The position numbers were made by a program, and so were the translations under genes. 28,288 nucleotides of DNA from Casp-Chloro-G3 sp002816715. Lineage in GTDB: Bacteria > Chloroflexota > Dehalococcoidia > Lucifugimonadales > UBA3495. Within the stretch, counting starts at the first letter, position 1; each line of letters starts with the position of its first letter. Below the pieces are notes generated by a model. That model worked only from the letters and a program-made list of their open reading frames with translations. It searched no databases and was not told the origin of the DNA. Of this stretch, positions 1-8,441 are shown piece by piece. The stretch spans positions 1-28,288 of the forward strand of contig JAQBUV010000032.1 in NCBI GenBank assembly GCA_027623815.1, given 5' to 3'.

Positions 1-81
1 CAGTGACTTGGCATCGGACCTTCCAGCGGGAGACTATCTTAACTTGGCCCTTTCGCTGTCCTAACAATGGGGTCCACCTCA
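1..81 (-). mobile_element. IS3-like insertion sequence end (partial, runs off left edge)
   Basis: Read from position 81 leftwards, the sequence begins TGAGGTGGACCCCATTGTTA and continues to the window edge. The same bases occur, inverted, at 28207-28287 with no mismatch. The terminus (TG..., ACCCC, TTGTTAGGAC) resembles ends of the IS150 group of the IS3 family, which is a family judgement from memory. Only the end is present, so no transposase can be read. The element body lies outside the window to the left. Confidence 0.7.
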
Positions 82-113
82 GTCGACAATCAAGGTACAG
101 TAATTCGCGCCCT

Positions 114-185
114 CATGCAATTCATATTAGACAAGTTATTATTAATCTTCATGCAATACATTTGGGACAAGTTATTATTATTGGT
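114..185. repeat. 36-bp tandem repeat, two imperfect units, in AT-rich intergenic DNA
   Basis: Units at 114-149 and 150-185 both begin CATGCAAT and share GACAAGTTATTATTA; 29 of 36 positions match. They lie in the 282-bp non-coding stretch between the IS end and the first gene, which is clearly richer in A+T than the surroundings. I see no credible gene in 82-363; an 87-codon frame that starts in the IS end and crosses this stretch has no recognisable motif or ribosome-binding site. Confidence 0.7.
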
Positions 186-363
186 AATAAAACTTGCCCA
201 CGGTCAGTTATTGCCGCCAACACCTTGTTCATAGCCCAGTACCTGGTAGGCCTGCTTGACGACTGATATGACCTAGATGTCTAGTCCCTGGGCTTGCCAA
301 AGGGCCGCACAGTCAAAACAGGAAATGGAGTATTTTTGATTGAGTAATTTGTGGGAAGTCACT

Positions 364-1956
364 TTACCCCATAGCCTCCGCCGCAATCGGCTCCACCGAA
401 AACTGCTTTCGCCAGGCGTCGAACCCACCAGTCAAGGCCGACGCGGTTACTCCCAAATCCAACAGTTGCTGCGCCACACGAGCGCTGGTAGCCTCATCGC
501 CTCAAGTGCAGTAGGCCACCACCAGCCCTTCCGGTTTGTTGGTATCCACCCACTCAGTAACCTGATCGGGCAAAACGCGAATGCTGCCGGGTATCTGGGC
601 GTTGTCCTGCTCATAGCGTGAGCGAGTACGCACATCCAGGACTGTCGGCGGGTTGGTGCCCGACAACAAGACCTGCAACTCCTCTGGCGTAATGCGCGGA
701 GCCTCTCCATCATTGCTGGTGAACAAGGCATCGGCGGTGGATTCGCGCTCCTCGGCCAGCGTAGCGGTGGCAACCCTGCGCTCGTACCATGCGCTAACCG
801 GCGCGCCGCTGGCCCCGTGTATCGCCACCGACGCAATCACCACCACCCCTACCACGGCCAGCAACAACTCGCCTCCGGGAATGCCAGCCTGCACCACCAA
901 TAACGCCAGCAGCAGGGAGTTAAGTCCCCTTGGGCCAAACCAACTGACAAAGAGTTTAGCTTCCCAACTCATCTTGGACCGGGCCAGCACCAGATTCAAA
1001 ACGGACGGACGGATGACGAAAACAACCAACCCGGCCAGCGCCAAGGCCAGCGGCAGGTTGACGGTACCCAGCATGCCCGACAGAACCGCGCCAAACAAGA
1101 CAAAGGCCAGCAGCATCGCCATCTCTGAGGTCACTTCGCCGTATTCCAAAAAGCAGTCGCAGAGGCTCTGGTTTAGCAGAGTGACCGCCAATCCAGCGGC
1201 GAAGGCGCTCAGGAACCCGTCGCCGCCCACCGCGGTTGCCGCCGCGTAGGCCGCCAGCACCAGCCCGATTCCGTAAACCGCCTGATGCTCCCGACGCACC
1301 CTCATGTGATGGTCAACCTTGGTAATCGACCACGAGCCTAGCCCACCAATGATGAACCCGATGGCTGGCCCCAACAACAACAACTTGGCCAGGAACACCG
1401 ACCATTCTCCGGCACCTAGCCCCTGAGCTTGTATCACCGCAATCAGCACCAGAATCACCGGCAAGACTACAATGTCGTTCATGCCGGCTTCAATCTTCAG
1501 CACCTGCCGCACCGACCGGGGAATACGGGGATCGCGGACGATCTCTCGCAGCACCACCGGGTCGGTGGACGCCAAAACCGCGCCGCCAACGAAGGCCATC
1601 AGCCAGCCAAACCCCAGCAGTAGGGAAAGGGGGACGGCGGTCAGCGCAATGATCAGCCCGGTGCCTGGGCCCAAGATCAGAAATGGCACCAGCCATCGCT
1701 TACCCAACTCGTAGACTTGCAGGTTCACGGCATCCAGGAAGAGTACCAGCGACAGGGTGAGGGTGGCGACCACCTCAAGCAGCAGGCTGTGCGGCCCAAT
1801 TTCGATCAGGCCAACGCCGCGCTCTCCCAGCAGGAATCCTAACCCCAAGAACAGCAGCGGGAAAGTGAGCGGCGAGCGCTCCACCGCCCCGGAGGCCAGG
1901 GCCGTCACCACCAGGACAATCGCGATCAGGCCAAATGTCAGCAGAATATCAGGCAA
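364..1956 (-). CDS. CPA1-type Na+/H+ antiporter fused to rhodanese domain; in-frame UGA, probable selenocysteine
   Basis: This is an inner-membrane cation/proton exchanger. Residues 1 to about 390 are a series of hydrophobic segments with CPA1 motifs, ASTDPVVL near residue 130 and the EAGMNDIVVLPV segment carrying the conserved Asn-Asp pair. A linker leads to a cytoplasmic rhodanese domain from about residue 422 (LDVRTRSRYEQDNAQIPGSI). The frame meets TGA at 502-504, right after VVAYCT. It then continues for 45 codons (GDEATSARVAQQLLDLG..., ending in a GGFDAW motif) to a TAA at 364-366. These codons complete the rhodanese fold, and the UGA (residue 485) aligns with the catalytic Cys six residues before Ser of the SAR motif. 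Read through, the product is 530 aa; if UGA is a stop, it is 484 aa with half a rhodanese domain. The start is TTG at 1954-1956, with GGGAG about 8 nt upstream. The alternative is a recent nonsense mutation of a Cys codon. Confidence 0.85.
471..485 (-). promoter_or_regulatory. Candidate bacterial SECIS hairpin downstream of in-frame UGA
   Basis: On the minus strand, GCGCT pairs with GGCGC (4 Watson-Crick pairs plus one U-G) and closes a 5-nt loop, CGTGT. The loop starts 21 nt after the UGA at 502-504 and has G as its second base. Published rules for bacterial SECIS elements are a short upper stem, an apical loop of 3-14 nt about 16-37 nt from the UGA, and a G among the first two loop bases; all are met. 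A competing hairpin (478-497, 8 pairs with one bulge, loop ACC) lacks the loop G. Hairpins this short arise by chance, so the element is suggestive only. Confidence 0.4.
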
Positions 1957-1992
1957 TCAAAGTTCTCCCAATCAAGATGTGGGCAGTATTCC

Positions 1993-3642
1993 CTAGTCAA
2001 ACTTATACTTGGAAAATACACCTTCTTCCTTGGTGATGAACTCCAACAGCGCCGGACGACCCGACTGATTAACTTCCTGGGCGCGCCGCATCGCCGGTAT
2101 TATTTCGTTGGGGTCGGTGATTCTCTCGCTGTAGGCACCCAAGGCCAGGGCGACCTCAGAGAAATTGCCGGTCAAATGCTTGGTCTGGTACCGTTCCACC
2201 GCTGTGGGCATGCGACTGTCGGGATAGATACCCATCGTGGAGTTGTTCATCACAATGGTGGTGATGGCGATTTTTTCCCTGACGGCGGTCTCCACATCCA
2301 GACCCACCATTCCGAAAGCGGCGTCGCCCATGAAGTTGATCACCTGCTTTTCTGGCGCGGCGATTTTGGCCCCCATCGCCAGCCCAAGACTATAGCCCAA
2401 CTGGGTAGACTTGCCCCAGCCGATGAAGCTGCGCGGGGCGCGGGCCTCCCAAAAGGGTGTGACCTGCTCACGGGAACTGCCCGATTCGTGAGTAACAATA
2501 GTATTGTCCAGGTCAACGGTGTGCATCACGTCCCACACCACCCGGTAGGGGTTGATGGGAACCTCAGCGGAGGTCAGCCGGGGCATCCACTGGTTCAGCC
2601 ACTCCTCTTTAGCGGATCGGATCTCGTTGGTCAAAGCCTGGTCGGCGGGACGCCCGGCATCCCCGGCTTGACCTTTCAGTTCCTGCAAAAACTGATTAAG
2701 CACTAACTTGGCGTCGCCGACCACCGGGTACTGGCTGCGGTAGTCCTTGTTGATGTCGTCGTTGGAGTTGGTGGCGTGGATCAACGTCTTACCTGGGGCT
2801 ATAGGCACCGTGAAGTTACTTTTGATGAAGCTGCAACCAATGCCAAAAACCAAGTCCGAACTGGTCAAAAAACGATGCACCGCTTCAGTGGTGCTGGAAC
2901 CGCCGACACCCAGAGAAAGGGGATGGTTTTCCGGGAAGGCGCTCTTGCCTTCCAGAGTGGTCAGCACCGGGACTTGGAGGAATTCGGCCAACTGGCGCAG
3001 TTCCTCAGTGGCCTCGGCGTACAGCACGCCCTGACCAGCCATGATAACCGGCCGCTGGGCCGACAGCAGGGCGCGGGCGGCTCGGGATACGGCCTCCGGG
3101 TCTCCGGCGGAACGCAATATCGACGGCGGTTCGTAGTCGAAGGACTCTTCGCCAATTTCCTCGTTGATCAGGTCTCCGGGAATTTCCAGCAGCACCGGCC
3201 CGGGTTTGCCAGAGCGCAGGTTGGTAAATGCGCGGCGCATCAACTCCGGCACCCGGTCGGAAAAATTGATCTGCGCCGACCACTTGGTGATGCTCTCGTA
3301 GCTGCGAGTGGGACTGAACACCGGGTCGGTGCCGGCTCGCCGTCGGGACGCTCCCGCTGGCAGGAGCAAAATTGGGACTGAATCGGCGTAGGCCTGGGCA
3401 ACGCCGCCAAAGGCGTTCTCCGCGCCGGGGCCAGCCTGCATCAGGAAGATGCCGTTCTTGCGGCCATTGTTGATGCGGGAAAATCCGTCGGCCATGTGGA
3501 CGCCGGTGCGCTCCTGACGGACTACGATTGGCCGTATCCCAGCGATGGCCGCCGCTTCAATCAGCGGATTGGACGGCATACAGCCAATCCAATCGATTCC
3601 CTCCAGTTTCAAGACATTGGCGATTGCGGTAACTCCATTCAT
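1993..3642 (-). CDS. TPP-dependent enzyme, acetolactate synthase-like
   Basis: This is a 549-aa protein with the three-domain architecture of the thiamine-diphosphate decarboxylase/synthase superfamily: an N-terminal PYR domain (residues 1-170), a central domain (about 190-325) and a C-terminal PP domain (about 370-530). The catalytic Glu that activates the thiamine ring is E44 in VRQERTGVHMADG. The Mg-diphosphate motif appears as GDAAFGM followed by MNN about 26 residues later. The second Gly of the usual GDG is Ala, so the substrate is hard to assign; acetolactate synthase, sulfopyruvate or other 2-oxoacid decarboxylases are possible. ATG start with GGAGG 6 nt upstream. It lies just upstream of the antiporter gene with a 36-bp gap and may be co-transcribed with it. 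No ilvN-like regulatory subunit adjoins, which argues against a dedicated branched-chain synthase. Confidence 0.85.
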   Translation of the reverse strand: MNGVTAIANVLKLEGIDWIGCMPSNPLIEAAAIAGIRPIVVRQERTGVHMADGFSRINNGRKNGIFLMQAGPGAENAFGGVAQAYADSVPILLLPAGASRRRAGTDPVFSPTRSYESITKWSAQINFSDRVPELMRRAFTNLRSGKPGPVLLEIPGDLINEEIGEESFDYEPPSILRSAGDPEAVSRAARALLSAQRPVIMAGQGVLYAEATEELRQLAEFLQVPVLTTLEGKSAFPENHPLSLGVGGSSTTEAVHRFLTSSDLVFGIGCSFIKSNFTVPIAPGKTLIHATNSNDDINKDYRSQYPVVGDAKLVLNQFLQELKGQAGDAGRPADQALTNEIRSAKEEWLNQWMPRLTSAEVPINPYRVVWDVMHTVDLDNTIVTHESGSSREQVTPFWEARAPRSFIGWGKSTQLGYSLGLAMGAKIAAPEKQVINFMGDAAFGMVGLDVETAVREKIAITTIVMNNSTMGIYPDSRMPTAVERYQTKHLTGNFSEVALALGAYSERITDPNEIIPAMRRAQEVNQSGRPALLEFITKEEGVFSKYKFD

Positions 3643-3758
3643 TGCTTTCCTCCCTATGCTGCGTCTAATTGATTGTTGTCTTCTGGTCTGGGGCTTTTAT
3701 TTGCGGGGCTGGCAAATCTTGCACAACTCTGACTTACATCTCATGAGTAATCGCGCCC

Positions 3759-3764
3759 ATTATA
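3759..3764 (-). promoter_or_regulatory. Possible -10 box (TATAAT) for the TPP-enzyme gene
   Basis: A perfect TATAAT on the minus strand lies about 117 bp upstream of the ATG at 3642, but no good -35 hexamer is seen at 16-18 bp. The leader it would create shows none of the conserved cores of a TPP riboswitch. The divergent region 3643-3907 also holds a GC-rich hairpin (797-802 pairing with 813-818 of the 3xxx numbering) without a U tract. Confidence 0.25.
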
Positions 3765-3907
3765 CCCTGTCCGAGCAACGTTTTTGCCATGTCATCGCCC
3801 CGAAAGGCCAACCGGGGCATTCGGGTGAAATTCGCGCTGCTCAACACCGGGTGCAGATGAGGTGATCGTGTATGATGCTTTCGACCCATGTTTGTTAGAG
3901 GCGCGAG

Positions 3908-4732
3908 ATGAGCATCAGGTTTGGGCAGGCATTAATCCTGTCGATTTGTACCGGGATAATGTTGATGGCTTGCAACGGGCAGGCTGGCCCTCCAGTCCGG
4001 CCAGCAACCGAACCAGCATCTAGCCCAACGCCAACGCTGGTGAGTACACCCCCTGTCGTTGCGGCAACCAACTTGCCGCCGACCGCTGCCGCTGAGACAC
4101 TAGAACCGCAGACGGTCACGCTGACTTCCAACAAGGACAACACCCTGTATGAAGTCGAGCAGGGCTTTCTGAGTAACGGCTCCGGGCAGCATTTCTTCGC
4201 GGGCAAGAGCGCCGCCGGGCCGGTGCGCCGGGCGGTCATAGCCTTTAACATAGCTGGCAAGGTTCCGGTCGGTTCGACCATTACTAAGGTTGCGCTAACC
4301 CTGAACGTTAGCCGCACCCAAAGCGAAGGGCAGGTCGTAGCGTTACACCGCCTGCTCGCCGATTGGGGCGAGGGTGCATCGGACACCACGGGCAATGAAG
4401 GGTCTGGCGTACCGGCAAGTCCTGGTGACGCGACCTGGATCTATCGGTCATTTGACACCGATCCCTGGGGCGAGCCGGGCGGCGATTTCCAGCCTATTGC
4501 CAGTGGCAGCATTACGGTAGCCGGGTTGGAAAAGTACTCTTGGGGTTCGACTACGGCGATGGTTGCCGACGTTCAAATGTGGCTGGACATTCCAGTCAAC
4601 AACTTTGGGTGGCTGCTCAAGGGCAACGAGGAAGAAGTGAGGACTACCAAGCGTTTCGATAGTCGAGAAAACGAATCTCCGGAAAATCGCCCAACGCTGA
4701 CCATAACGTTTGTCCCACGGGGTAGTCCTTGA
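3908..4732 (+). CDS. DNRLRE-domain lipoprotein
   Basis: This is a 274-aa exported protein of unknown function. It has a hydrophobic signal peptide and lipobox LMAC with the lipidated Cys at residue 22, followed by a Pro/Ser/Thr-rich linker to about residue 65. The rest matches the DNRLRE-type beta-sandwich domain found in cell-surface proteins of many bacteria: a start in SNKDNTLYEV, then a FFAGKSAAGPVRRAVIAFNI-like strand, a VGSTITKVALTLNVS segment and a C-terminal NRPTLTITFVP strand. The start is ATG with GAGG about 8 nt upstream. It is probably anchored to the outer face of the membrane and displays a structural or carbohydrate-associated domain. It stands alone, divergent from the TPP-enzyme gene and convergent with the next gene (21-bp gap). 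Confidence 0.8.
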   Translation: MSIRFGQALILSICTGIMLMACNGQAGPPVRPATEPASSPTPTLVSTPPVVAATNLPPTAAAETLEPQTVTLTSNKDNTLYEVEQGFLSNGSGQHFFAGKSAAGPVRRAVIAFNIAGKVPVGSTITKVALTLNVSRTQSEGQVVALHRLLADWGEGASDTTGNEGSGVPASPGDATWIYRSFDTDPWGEPGGDFQPIASGSITVAGLEKYSWGSTTAMVADVQMWLDIPVNNFGWLLKGNEEEVRTTKRFDSRENESPENRPTLTITFVPRGSP

Positions 4733-4753
4733 ACGCCAATTTTGCGCGACTAG

Positions 4754-5182
4754 CTACGTCTCGCTGGCCCAGAAGATCACGCGGGTTGGTGCTATCTTAA
4801 TCACCGGGTTCTGGTCAATCTCCATGCTCTGATACTGCCGGTACTTCTCCCGCAGCAGCCTGACCGCCGCTGCCTGCTCCTGACCAGCCTCCACCAATAA
4901 AGCATCCCCATGCACCAGCACATACCAGAGACGCCGCCAATCCTCGGCATAGTGGTCTATCACCAGGGCCACCTTGGGGTTGGACTGGATGTTTCGCACC
5001 CGCTTTAATCGGGCGAGGGCAGTCCTTTTCGGCTTTTGGTCCAGCACCGAGTAGATGGCCTGGCCGTCGAAGGCGTAGCACACCGGAATAATGTGCGGCG
5101 CTCCCTGAGCATCGGCAGTGGCCAAATGGCCGGTACGCGCATCTAGCAGCAGCTTTGCTTGAAGTTCAGTGAACTCGACCAT
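4754..5182 (-). CDS. PPOX-class F420-dependent flavoprotein (Rv0121-like)
   Basis: This is a 142-aa split-barrel protein of the pyridoxamine-phosphate-oxidase-like superfamily. Diagnostic features are the N-terminal helix, the ATADAQGAPHIIPVCYAF strand pair, an IYSVLDQKPKRT loop that in this family contacts the cofactor phosphate, the VRNIQSNPKVALVIDHY segment, and a C-terminal KIAPTRVIFWAS strand. Relatives use F420 or FMN to reduce small substrates; the substrate here is unknown. Length is normal for the family. Start ATG at 5180-5182. Convergent with the lipoprotein gene and downstream of the HEAT-repeat gene, with a hairpin between. Confidence 0.8.
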   Translation of the reverse strand: MVEFTELQAKLLLDARTGHLATADAQGAPHIIPVCYAFDGQAIYSVLDQKPKRTALARLKRVRNIQSNPKVALVIDHYAEDWRRLWYVLVHGDALLVEAGQEQAAAVRLLREKYRQYQSMEIDQNPVIKIAPTRVIFWASET

Positions 5183-5204
5183 TGCCGACCCCCAAAAAGA
5201 AATA

Positions 5205-5234
5205 CCCTCACCCGCATCACAAATACGGGGAGGG
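5205..5234. repeat. GC-rich hairpin, REP-like
   Basis: CCCTC(A)CCCG at 5205-5214 pairs with CGGGGAGGG at 5226-5234 (nine pairs, one bulged A, 11-nt loop). No U-run follows on the minus strand. The CCCTCACCC...GGGGAGGG composition recalls the dispersed palindromes found between genes in many bacteria, and a similar hairpin occurs at 20522-20542. Confidence 0.45.
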
Positions 5235-5278
5235 TTGGATAAGCATTGACCATACCAGCGGTGGCATTAAGGCCTGAA

Positions 5279-6202
5279 CTAAGCGTCCGCGCCAAAGGCC
5301 ATTGGGTCTTCCAAGAACTCAACGTTTTCCAGTGCAGCCCGTGCCGCCTCTTCGAGCACGGCGTCGCCTTCCTTGGCACAGCGAAGCAATACCCGCTTCG
5401 CCAAAGGCCCACCCACCTTGCCCAGAGCGCTGAGTCCGGCCAACTGCACCTGATAATCGTCGTCCTGGAGCAGAGGGACCAGATGGGGTACAACTTCCTC
5501 CTCTCCCAGTTCGCCGCAAGCGTTGGCAGTTTCGAACCGCACCGTGGGTTCCTTATGCTGAAGTTCTTTAATCAGCATGGGCAGCCAAGTCGTTTCTCCG
5601 GTACGCCCCATGGCAAAAATGGAACTAGACCTGAGCTTAACGTTATCGCTATTGTAAGCCCAGCTAACATACTTCTTGATTTCTTCGGTGTTGAACGGGG
5701 CGACCGCCTCCAGACTGCGCCGCCGGACCTCCAGCGCCTCATTCTCATCCGCAACTATCGACATCAAATTTTCCAGGATTGCGTCGGCGTCCCTTTTCAA
5801 GAATTTGCCTTCCTGAATCATGACTGAAAACTTGCCCAGAGCCACCGCCGCTGCCGCCCGCACGTCTTCGCTACGGTCAGAACGGAGAATGTCCAGCAAA
5901 CTGGGGATTACCGAGCGGTCTTCGTATTCCCAAAGACCCTCAATAGCCTTGGCCAATACTGACTCGTCCCGGTCCTTCAGGCACATCTTGAAGACGGCGC
6001 AGAAGTCCAACTCCGGGTTATCCTCGGCCAGATCAACCATGGTCGAGATAATCCAGTGTTGCCGTTCAGCCGGAATGGTGAACCACGTCTTGGCAAAACT
6101 CCCTAACTCAGCCGGAGAGAGGTCGGACGCTTCGATAAAGTCGGAGGTAGGGACATCCACCTGGGGATCAGCGAGAGACTCAACAAATTGTTCTATCGGC
6201 AT
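5279..6202 (-). CDS. HEAT-repeat protein
   Basis: This is a 307-aa alpha-solenoid protein built largely of HEAT/PBS-type repeats about 30-38 residues apart. They are clearest at SVIPSLLDILRSDRSEDVR, TTWLPMLIKELQHKEPTVR, EVVPHLVPLLQDDDYQVQ and the final GPLAKRVLLRCAKEGDAV. Such proteins serve as protein-binding scaffolds or, in a subset, chromophore-lyase relatives; nothing here shows a partner. The frame can begin at TTG 6208, but GAGG lies 7 nt before the ATG at 6200-6202 and only 1-2 nt before the TTG, so the ATG is chosen. Acidic overall, no signal peptide, presumably cytoplasmic. Same strand as Nnr upstream, with a 137-bp gap. Confidence 0.75.
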   Translation of the reverse strand: MPIEQFVESLADPQVDVPTSDFIEASDLSPAELGSFAKTWFTIPAERQHWIISTMVDLAEDNPELDFCAVFKMCLKDRDESVLAKAIEGLWEYEDRSVIPSLLDILRSDRSEDVRAAAAVALGKFSVMIQEGKFLKRDADAILENLMSIVADENEALEVRRRSLEAVAPFNTEEIKKYVSWAYNSDNVKLRSSSIFAMGRTGETTWLPMLIKELQHKEPTVRFETANACGELGEEEVVPHLVPLLQDDDYQVQLAGLSALGKVGGPLAKRVLLRCAKEGDAVLEEAARAALENVEFLEDPMAFGADA

Positions 6203-6323
6203 GAGCAAGCCTCTTGGCCTTCAGAAGTTAACATAATTTTACAGATATTTCTCGGCACATTGCTAGTATCCAGGTTACATCGTGGGAATGTAAAGTAAAA
6301 CATAAGTCTCTCAAGCACCAATT

Positions 6324-6341
6324 ACCGCGAAAGCGGTTTTT
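6324..6341 (+). terminator. Terminator-like hairpin at the end of nnr
   Basis: ACCGC-GAAA-GCGGT followed by TTTTT on the plus strand has the form of a small intrinsic terminator (5-bp stem, GNRA-type loop). No plus-strand gene ends nearby, and on the minus strand, where nnr ends at 6340, the hairpin lacks a U tract. Its role is uncertain. Confidence 0.3.
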
Positions 6342-7962
6342 ACGCGAATAGGTTAATTATTTGAGACTGTCCCGCAGCCTGCTTCAACCATTTTATGGTC
6401 TCCGGTAGCTCTTGAATCAAGTCGGTCGCGACGGTTCCCGCATCACCCAGTTTTTGGGTCACTACCTCGCCCGCCTGACCATGAATGTACACCCCGCAGC
6501 AGGCAGACAGTTCGGGAGTCAAGCCTTGAGCTATCAGACCTCCGATGATTCCGGTCAACACGTCTCCGGTACCACCCGAAGCCAGGCCCGGATTGGCAAA
6601 TGGCGAGACTCGCGCCAGACCCTCGGCGTCGGCAACGACGGTATTGGCGCCCTTGAGGGCCACTGTAACTCCCCATTGGGCCGACCAACGTCGGGCCGAC
6701 TGCACCCGGTCTTGTTGCACCTCCGGAGTCGACGTTCCGGTCAATGTCGCCATCTCGCCGGGGTGAGGCGTGACAACCGTTGGGCCTGATCGGCGCTGCC
6801 ACCAGTTGGTCAGTCCCGACAGATTATTCAAACCGTCGGCATCCACCACCACGGGCAACTGAATCGGTGAACCGTCTAGCAGAAGCTGTTCCAGAAACTC
6901 GGCTGTCCCACCAGACCATCCCATCCCGGACCCAACGGCCAGAGCATCATAACTAGACAACTTTGGCCGAATTACATCTACCGCACTGGGATGAATTCGG
7001 CCCTCACTGTCTTCGGGTAAGGGCAGATGTATCACCTCGGTCAGCTTGCCAGCAACTATTGGATACACACTTTCTGGAGTAGCCAAGGTAACCAGTCCCG
7101 CGCCAACCCGAATCGCCGCTTGCGCCACCAGGAAGGCAGCCCCAACGTAGTTTCTGGAACCAGCGACCACCAGCAAGTGCCCAAAGGTGCCTTTGTGCGA
7201 GTTCACGGGGCGTACCGGAAGTTGCGCGCCAACCCAATCCGGTGTCAGCAATTCTAGATCAATGACCTTTTCCTCGGGCATCCCCACCGGCAGGCCAATG
7301 TCCACCGCCTTCAGCCGCCCCACCAGTTCTACCCCGGGAAAGGTCAGCAGACCGACTTTGGGAAATCCCAAAGCGACAGTCAAGTCGGCGACTAAACCTG
7401 CCGGGTCAACTTCACCGGTATCGGCGTTTAAGCCGGTGGGCAGATCAAGGGCCAAGACCAGCGGGCGGTTCGCCTGACTTCGGCGAGAGTTCAACCGTTG
7501 AGCGATTTGCTTGACTGAGCCTTCCAGCGGACGAGCCCGACCGGTGCCCAGAACTGCATCAATAACCATGCGGCTGCGACCTATTAACTGTTCAAGCTCT
7601 TCCAATGAAGGATCATCATCAGCGTAATAGACGTTTACACCATAGCGCAAGGCCAACTGCATCTTTGGGTCTGGGTCTGGTCTTTTGGAAACAACGTAGA
7701 TGGCTAACTCAGCGCCCCAACGCCGCAGATGACGGGCGGTCACCAGTCCGTCGGCACCATTGTTGCCGGGGCCGACTAACACCAGCAGGTTGGTTCCAGC
7801 CGTTGGAAGCAAGATCGAACCCAACTCGTCTCGCGCGACTTTGGCCGCCGCCAACCCGGCCTGCTCCATCAGAGTATCGGTGCTGACACCGTTGCGCTCG
7901 GACGCCTGCTCTATAGCGACCATCTGGGCGGCGGTGACGATTTTCAGATTTTGGGCTGACAC
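6340..7962 (-). CDS. nnr: Bifunctional NAD(P)H-hydrate epimerase / ADP-dependent dehydratase
   Basis: This 540-aa enzyme repairs damaged NAD(P)H hydrates. The N-terminal epimerase domain (residues about 10-230, YjeF_N/NnrE) carries GPGNNGADGLVTARHLRRWG and the VIDAVLGTGRARPLEG segment. The C-terminal dehydratase domain (about 245-525, NnrD, ribokinase fold) carries TPHPGEMATLTG and the nucleotide/catalytic motif NPGLASGGTGDVLTGIIGGL with its Asp. Length is normal for the fused form. The start is GTG at 7960-7962, overlapping the end of acpS by 19 bp, so translation is probably coupled. The acpS-nnr pairing is common in bacteria and supports both calls. Confidence 0.93.
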   Translation of the reverse strand: MSAQNLKIVTAAQMVAIEQASERNGVSTDTLMEQAGLAAAKVARDELGSILLPTAGTNLLVLVGPGNNGADGLVTARHLRRWGAELAIYVVSKRPDPDPKMQLALRYGVNVYYADDDPSLEELEQLIGRSRMVIDAVLGTGRARPLEGSVKQIAQRLNSRRSQANRPLVLALDLPTGLNADTGEVDPAGLVADLTVALGFPKVGLLTFPGVELVGRLKAVDIGLPVGMPEEKVIDLELLTPDWVGAQLPVRPVNSHKGTFGHLLVVAGSRNYVGAAFLVAQAAIRVGAGLVTLATPESVYPIVAGKLTEVIHLPLPEDSEGRIHPSAVDVIRPKLSSYDALAVGSGMGWSGGTAEFLEQLLLDGSPIQLPVVVDADGLNNLSGLTNWWQRRSGPTVVTPHPGEMATLTGTSTPEVQQDRVQSARRWSAQWGVTVALKGANTVVADAEGLARVSPFANPGLASGGTGDVLTGIIGGLIAQGLTPELSACCGVYIHGQAGEVVTQKLGDAGTVATDLIQELPETIKWLKQAAGQSQIINLFA

Positions 7963-8318
7963 TGGGCCACCACAAAAGCCACCGCGTATTCCTGCGAGTG
8001 GGATATGCTCAGGGCGATTTCCGTTACTCCCAATAGTTGAGCTCGATCCTCGGCTCGACCGTACAGTTGGATGCTGGGCGCGCCACTGGGCTGTCGGACT
8101 ACTTCAATGTCTTTCCAGCCCACACCCCGAACACCAGTGCCCAGAGCTTTCATCGTAGCCTCCTTGGCGGCAAAGCGGGCGGCCAGATTGGGCGCTCGGC
8201 CCTTGCAGTAGGCAATCTCCCCAGCGGTAAAAACCCGCTGTTGAAATCGGTCAGTGTACCGCTCCAGCACGCTTCTCACCCGGGAGATTTCGATGATGTC
8301 AACGCCAGTGGTCAGCAT
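7944..8318 (-). CDS. acpS: Holo-[acyl-carrier-protein] synthase
   Basis: This 124-aa phosphopantetheinyl transferase moves the 4'-phosphopantetheine arm of CoA to apo-ACP for fatty-acid synthesis. Family signatures are the N-terminal TGVDIIEISRV with the Mg-binding Asp, RFAAKEATMKALGTG with the second metal-binding Glu, and the C-terminal ALSISHSQEYAVAFVVA. Start ATG at 8316-8318; the ribosome-binding site is weak. It overlaps nnr by 19 bp and follows metF by 123 bp on the same strand. No other reading is plausible. Confidence 0.94.
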   Translation of the reverse strand: MLTTGVDIIEISRVRSVLERYTDRFQQRVFTAGEIAYCKGRAPNLAARFAAKEATMKALGTGVRGVGWKDIEVVRQPSGAPSIQLYGRAEDRAQLLGVTEIALSISHSQEYAVAFVVAQCQPKI

Positions 8319-8441
8319 GGCTCAATACCCGACCCAACTCTTTGCGCAAAGATCCCACTTCGCCAAGGAACATTAATGATGGTTGTTTCCGGTGCGGATT
8401 TCCGGTTGGCCCAACGGCTAGGGCGGGGGAGCCGGTCAAAT

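Noticed and set aside
478..497. Alternative stronger hairpin after the UGA as SECIS
   Set aside because: More base pairs, but its loop (ACC) has no G in the first two positions and begins only 12 nt from the UGA.
653..1249. A 198-codon plus-strand frame opposite the antiporter-rhodanese gene
   Set aside because: Low-complexity Ala/Ser/Thr composition and full overlap with a well-supported gene.
3643..3760. Possible TPP riboswitch in the leader of the TPP-dependent enzyme gene
   Set aside because: None of the conserved CUGAGA or ACCUGAUCUGG-type cores are present, and an enzyme that uses TPP is not itself a usual target.
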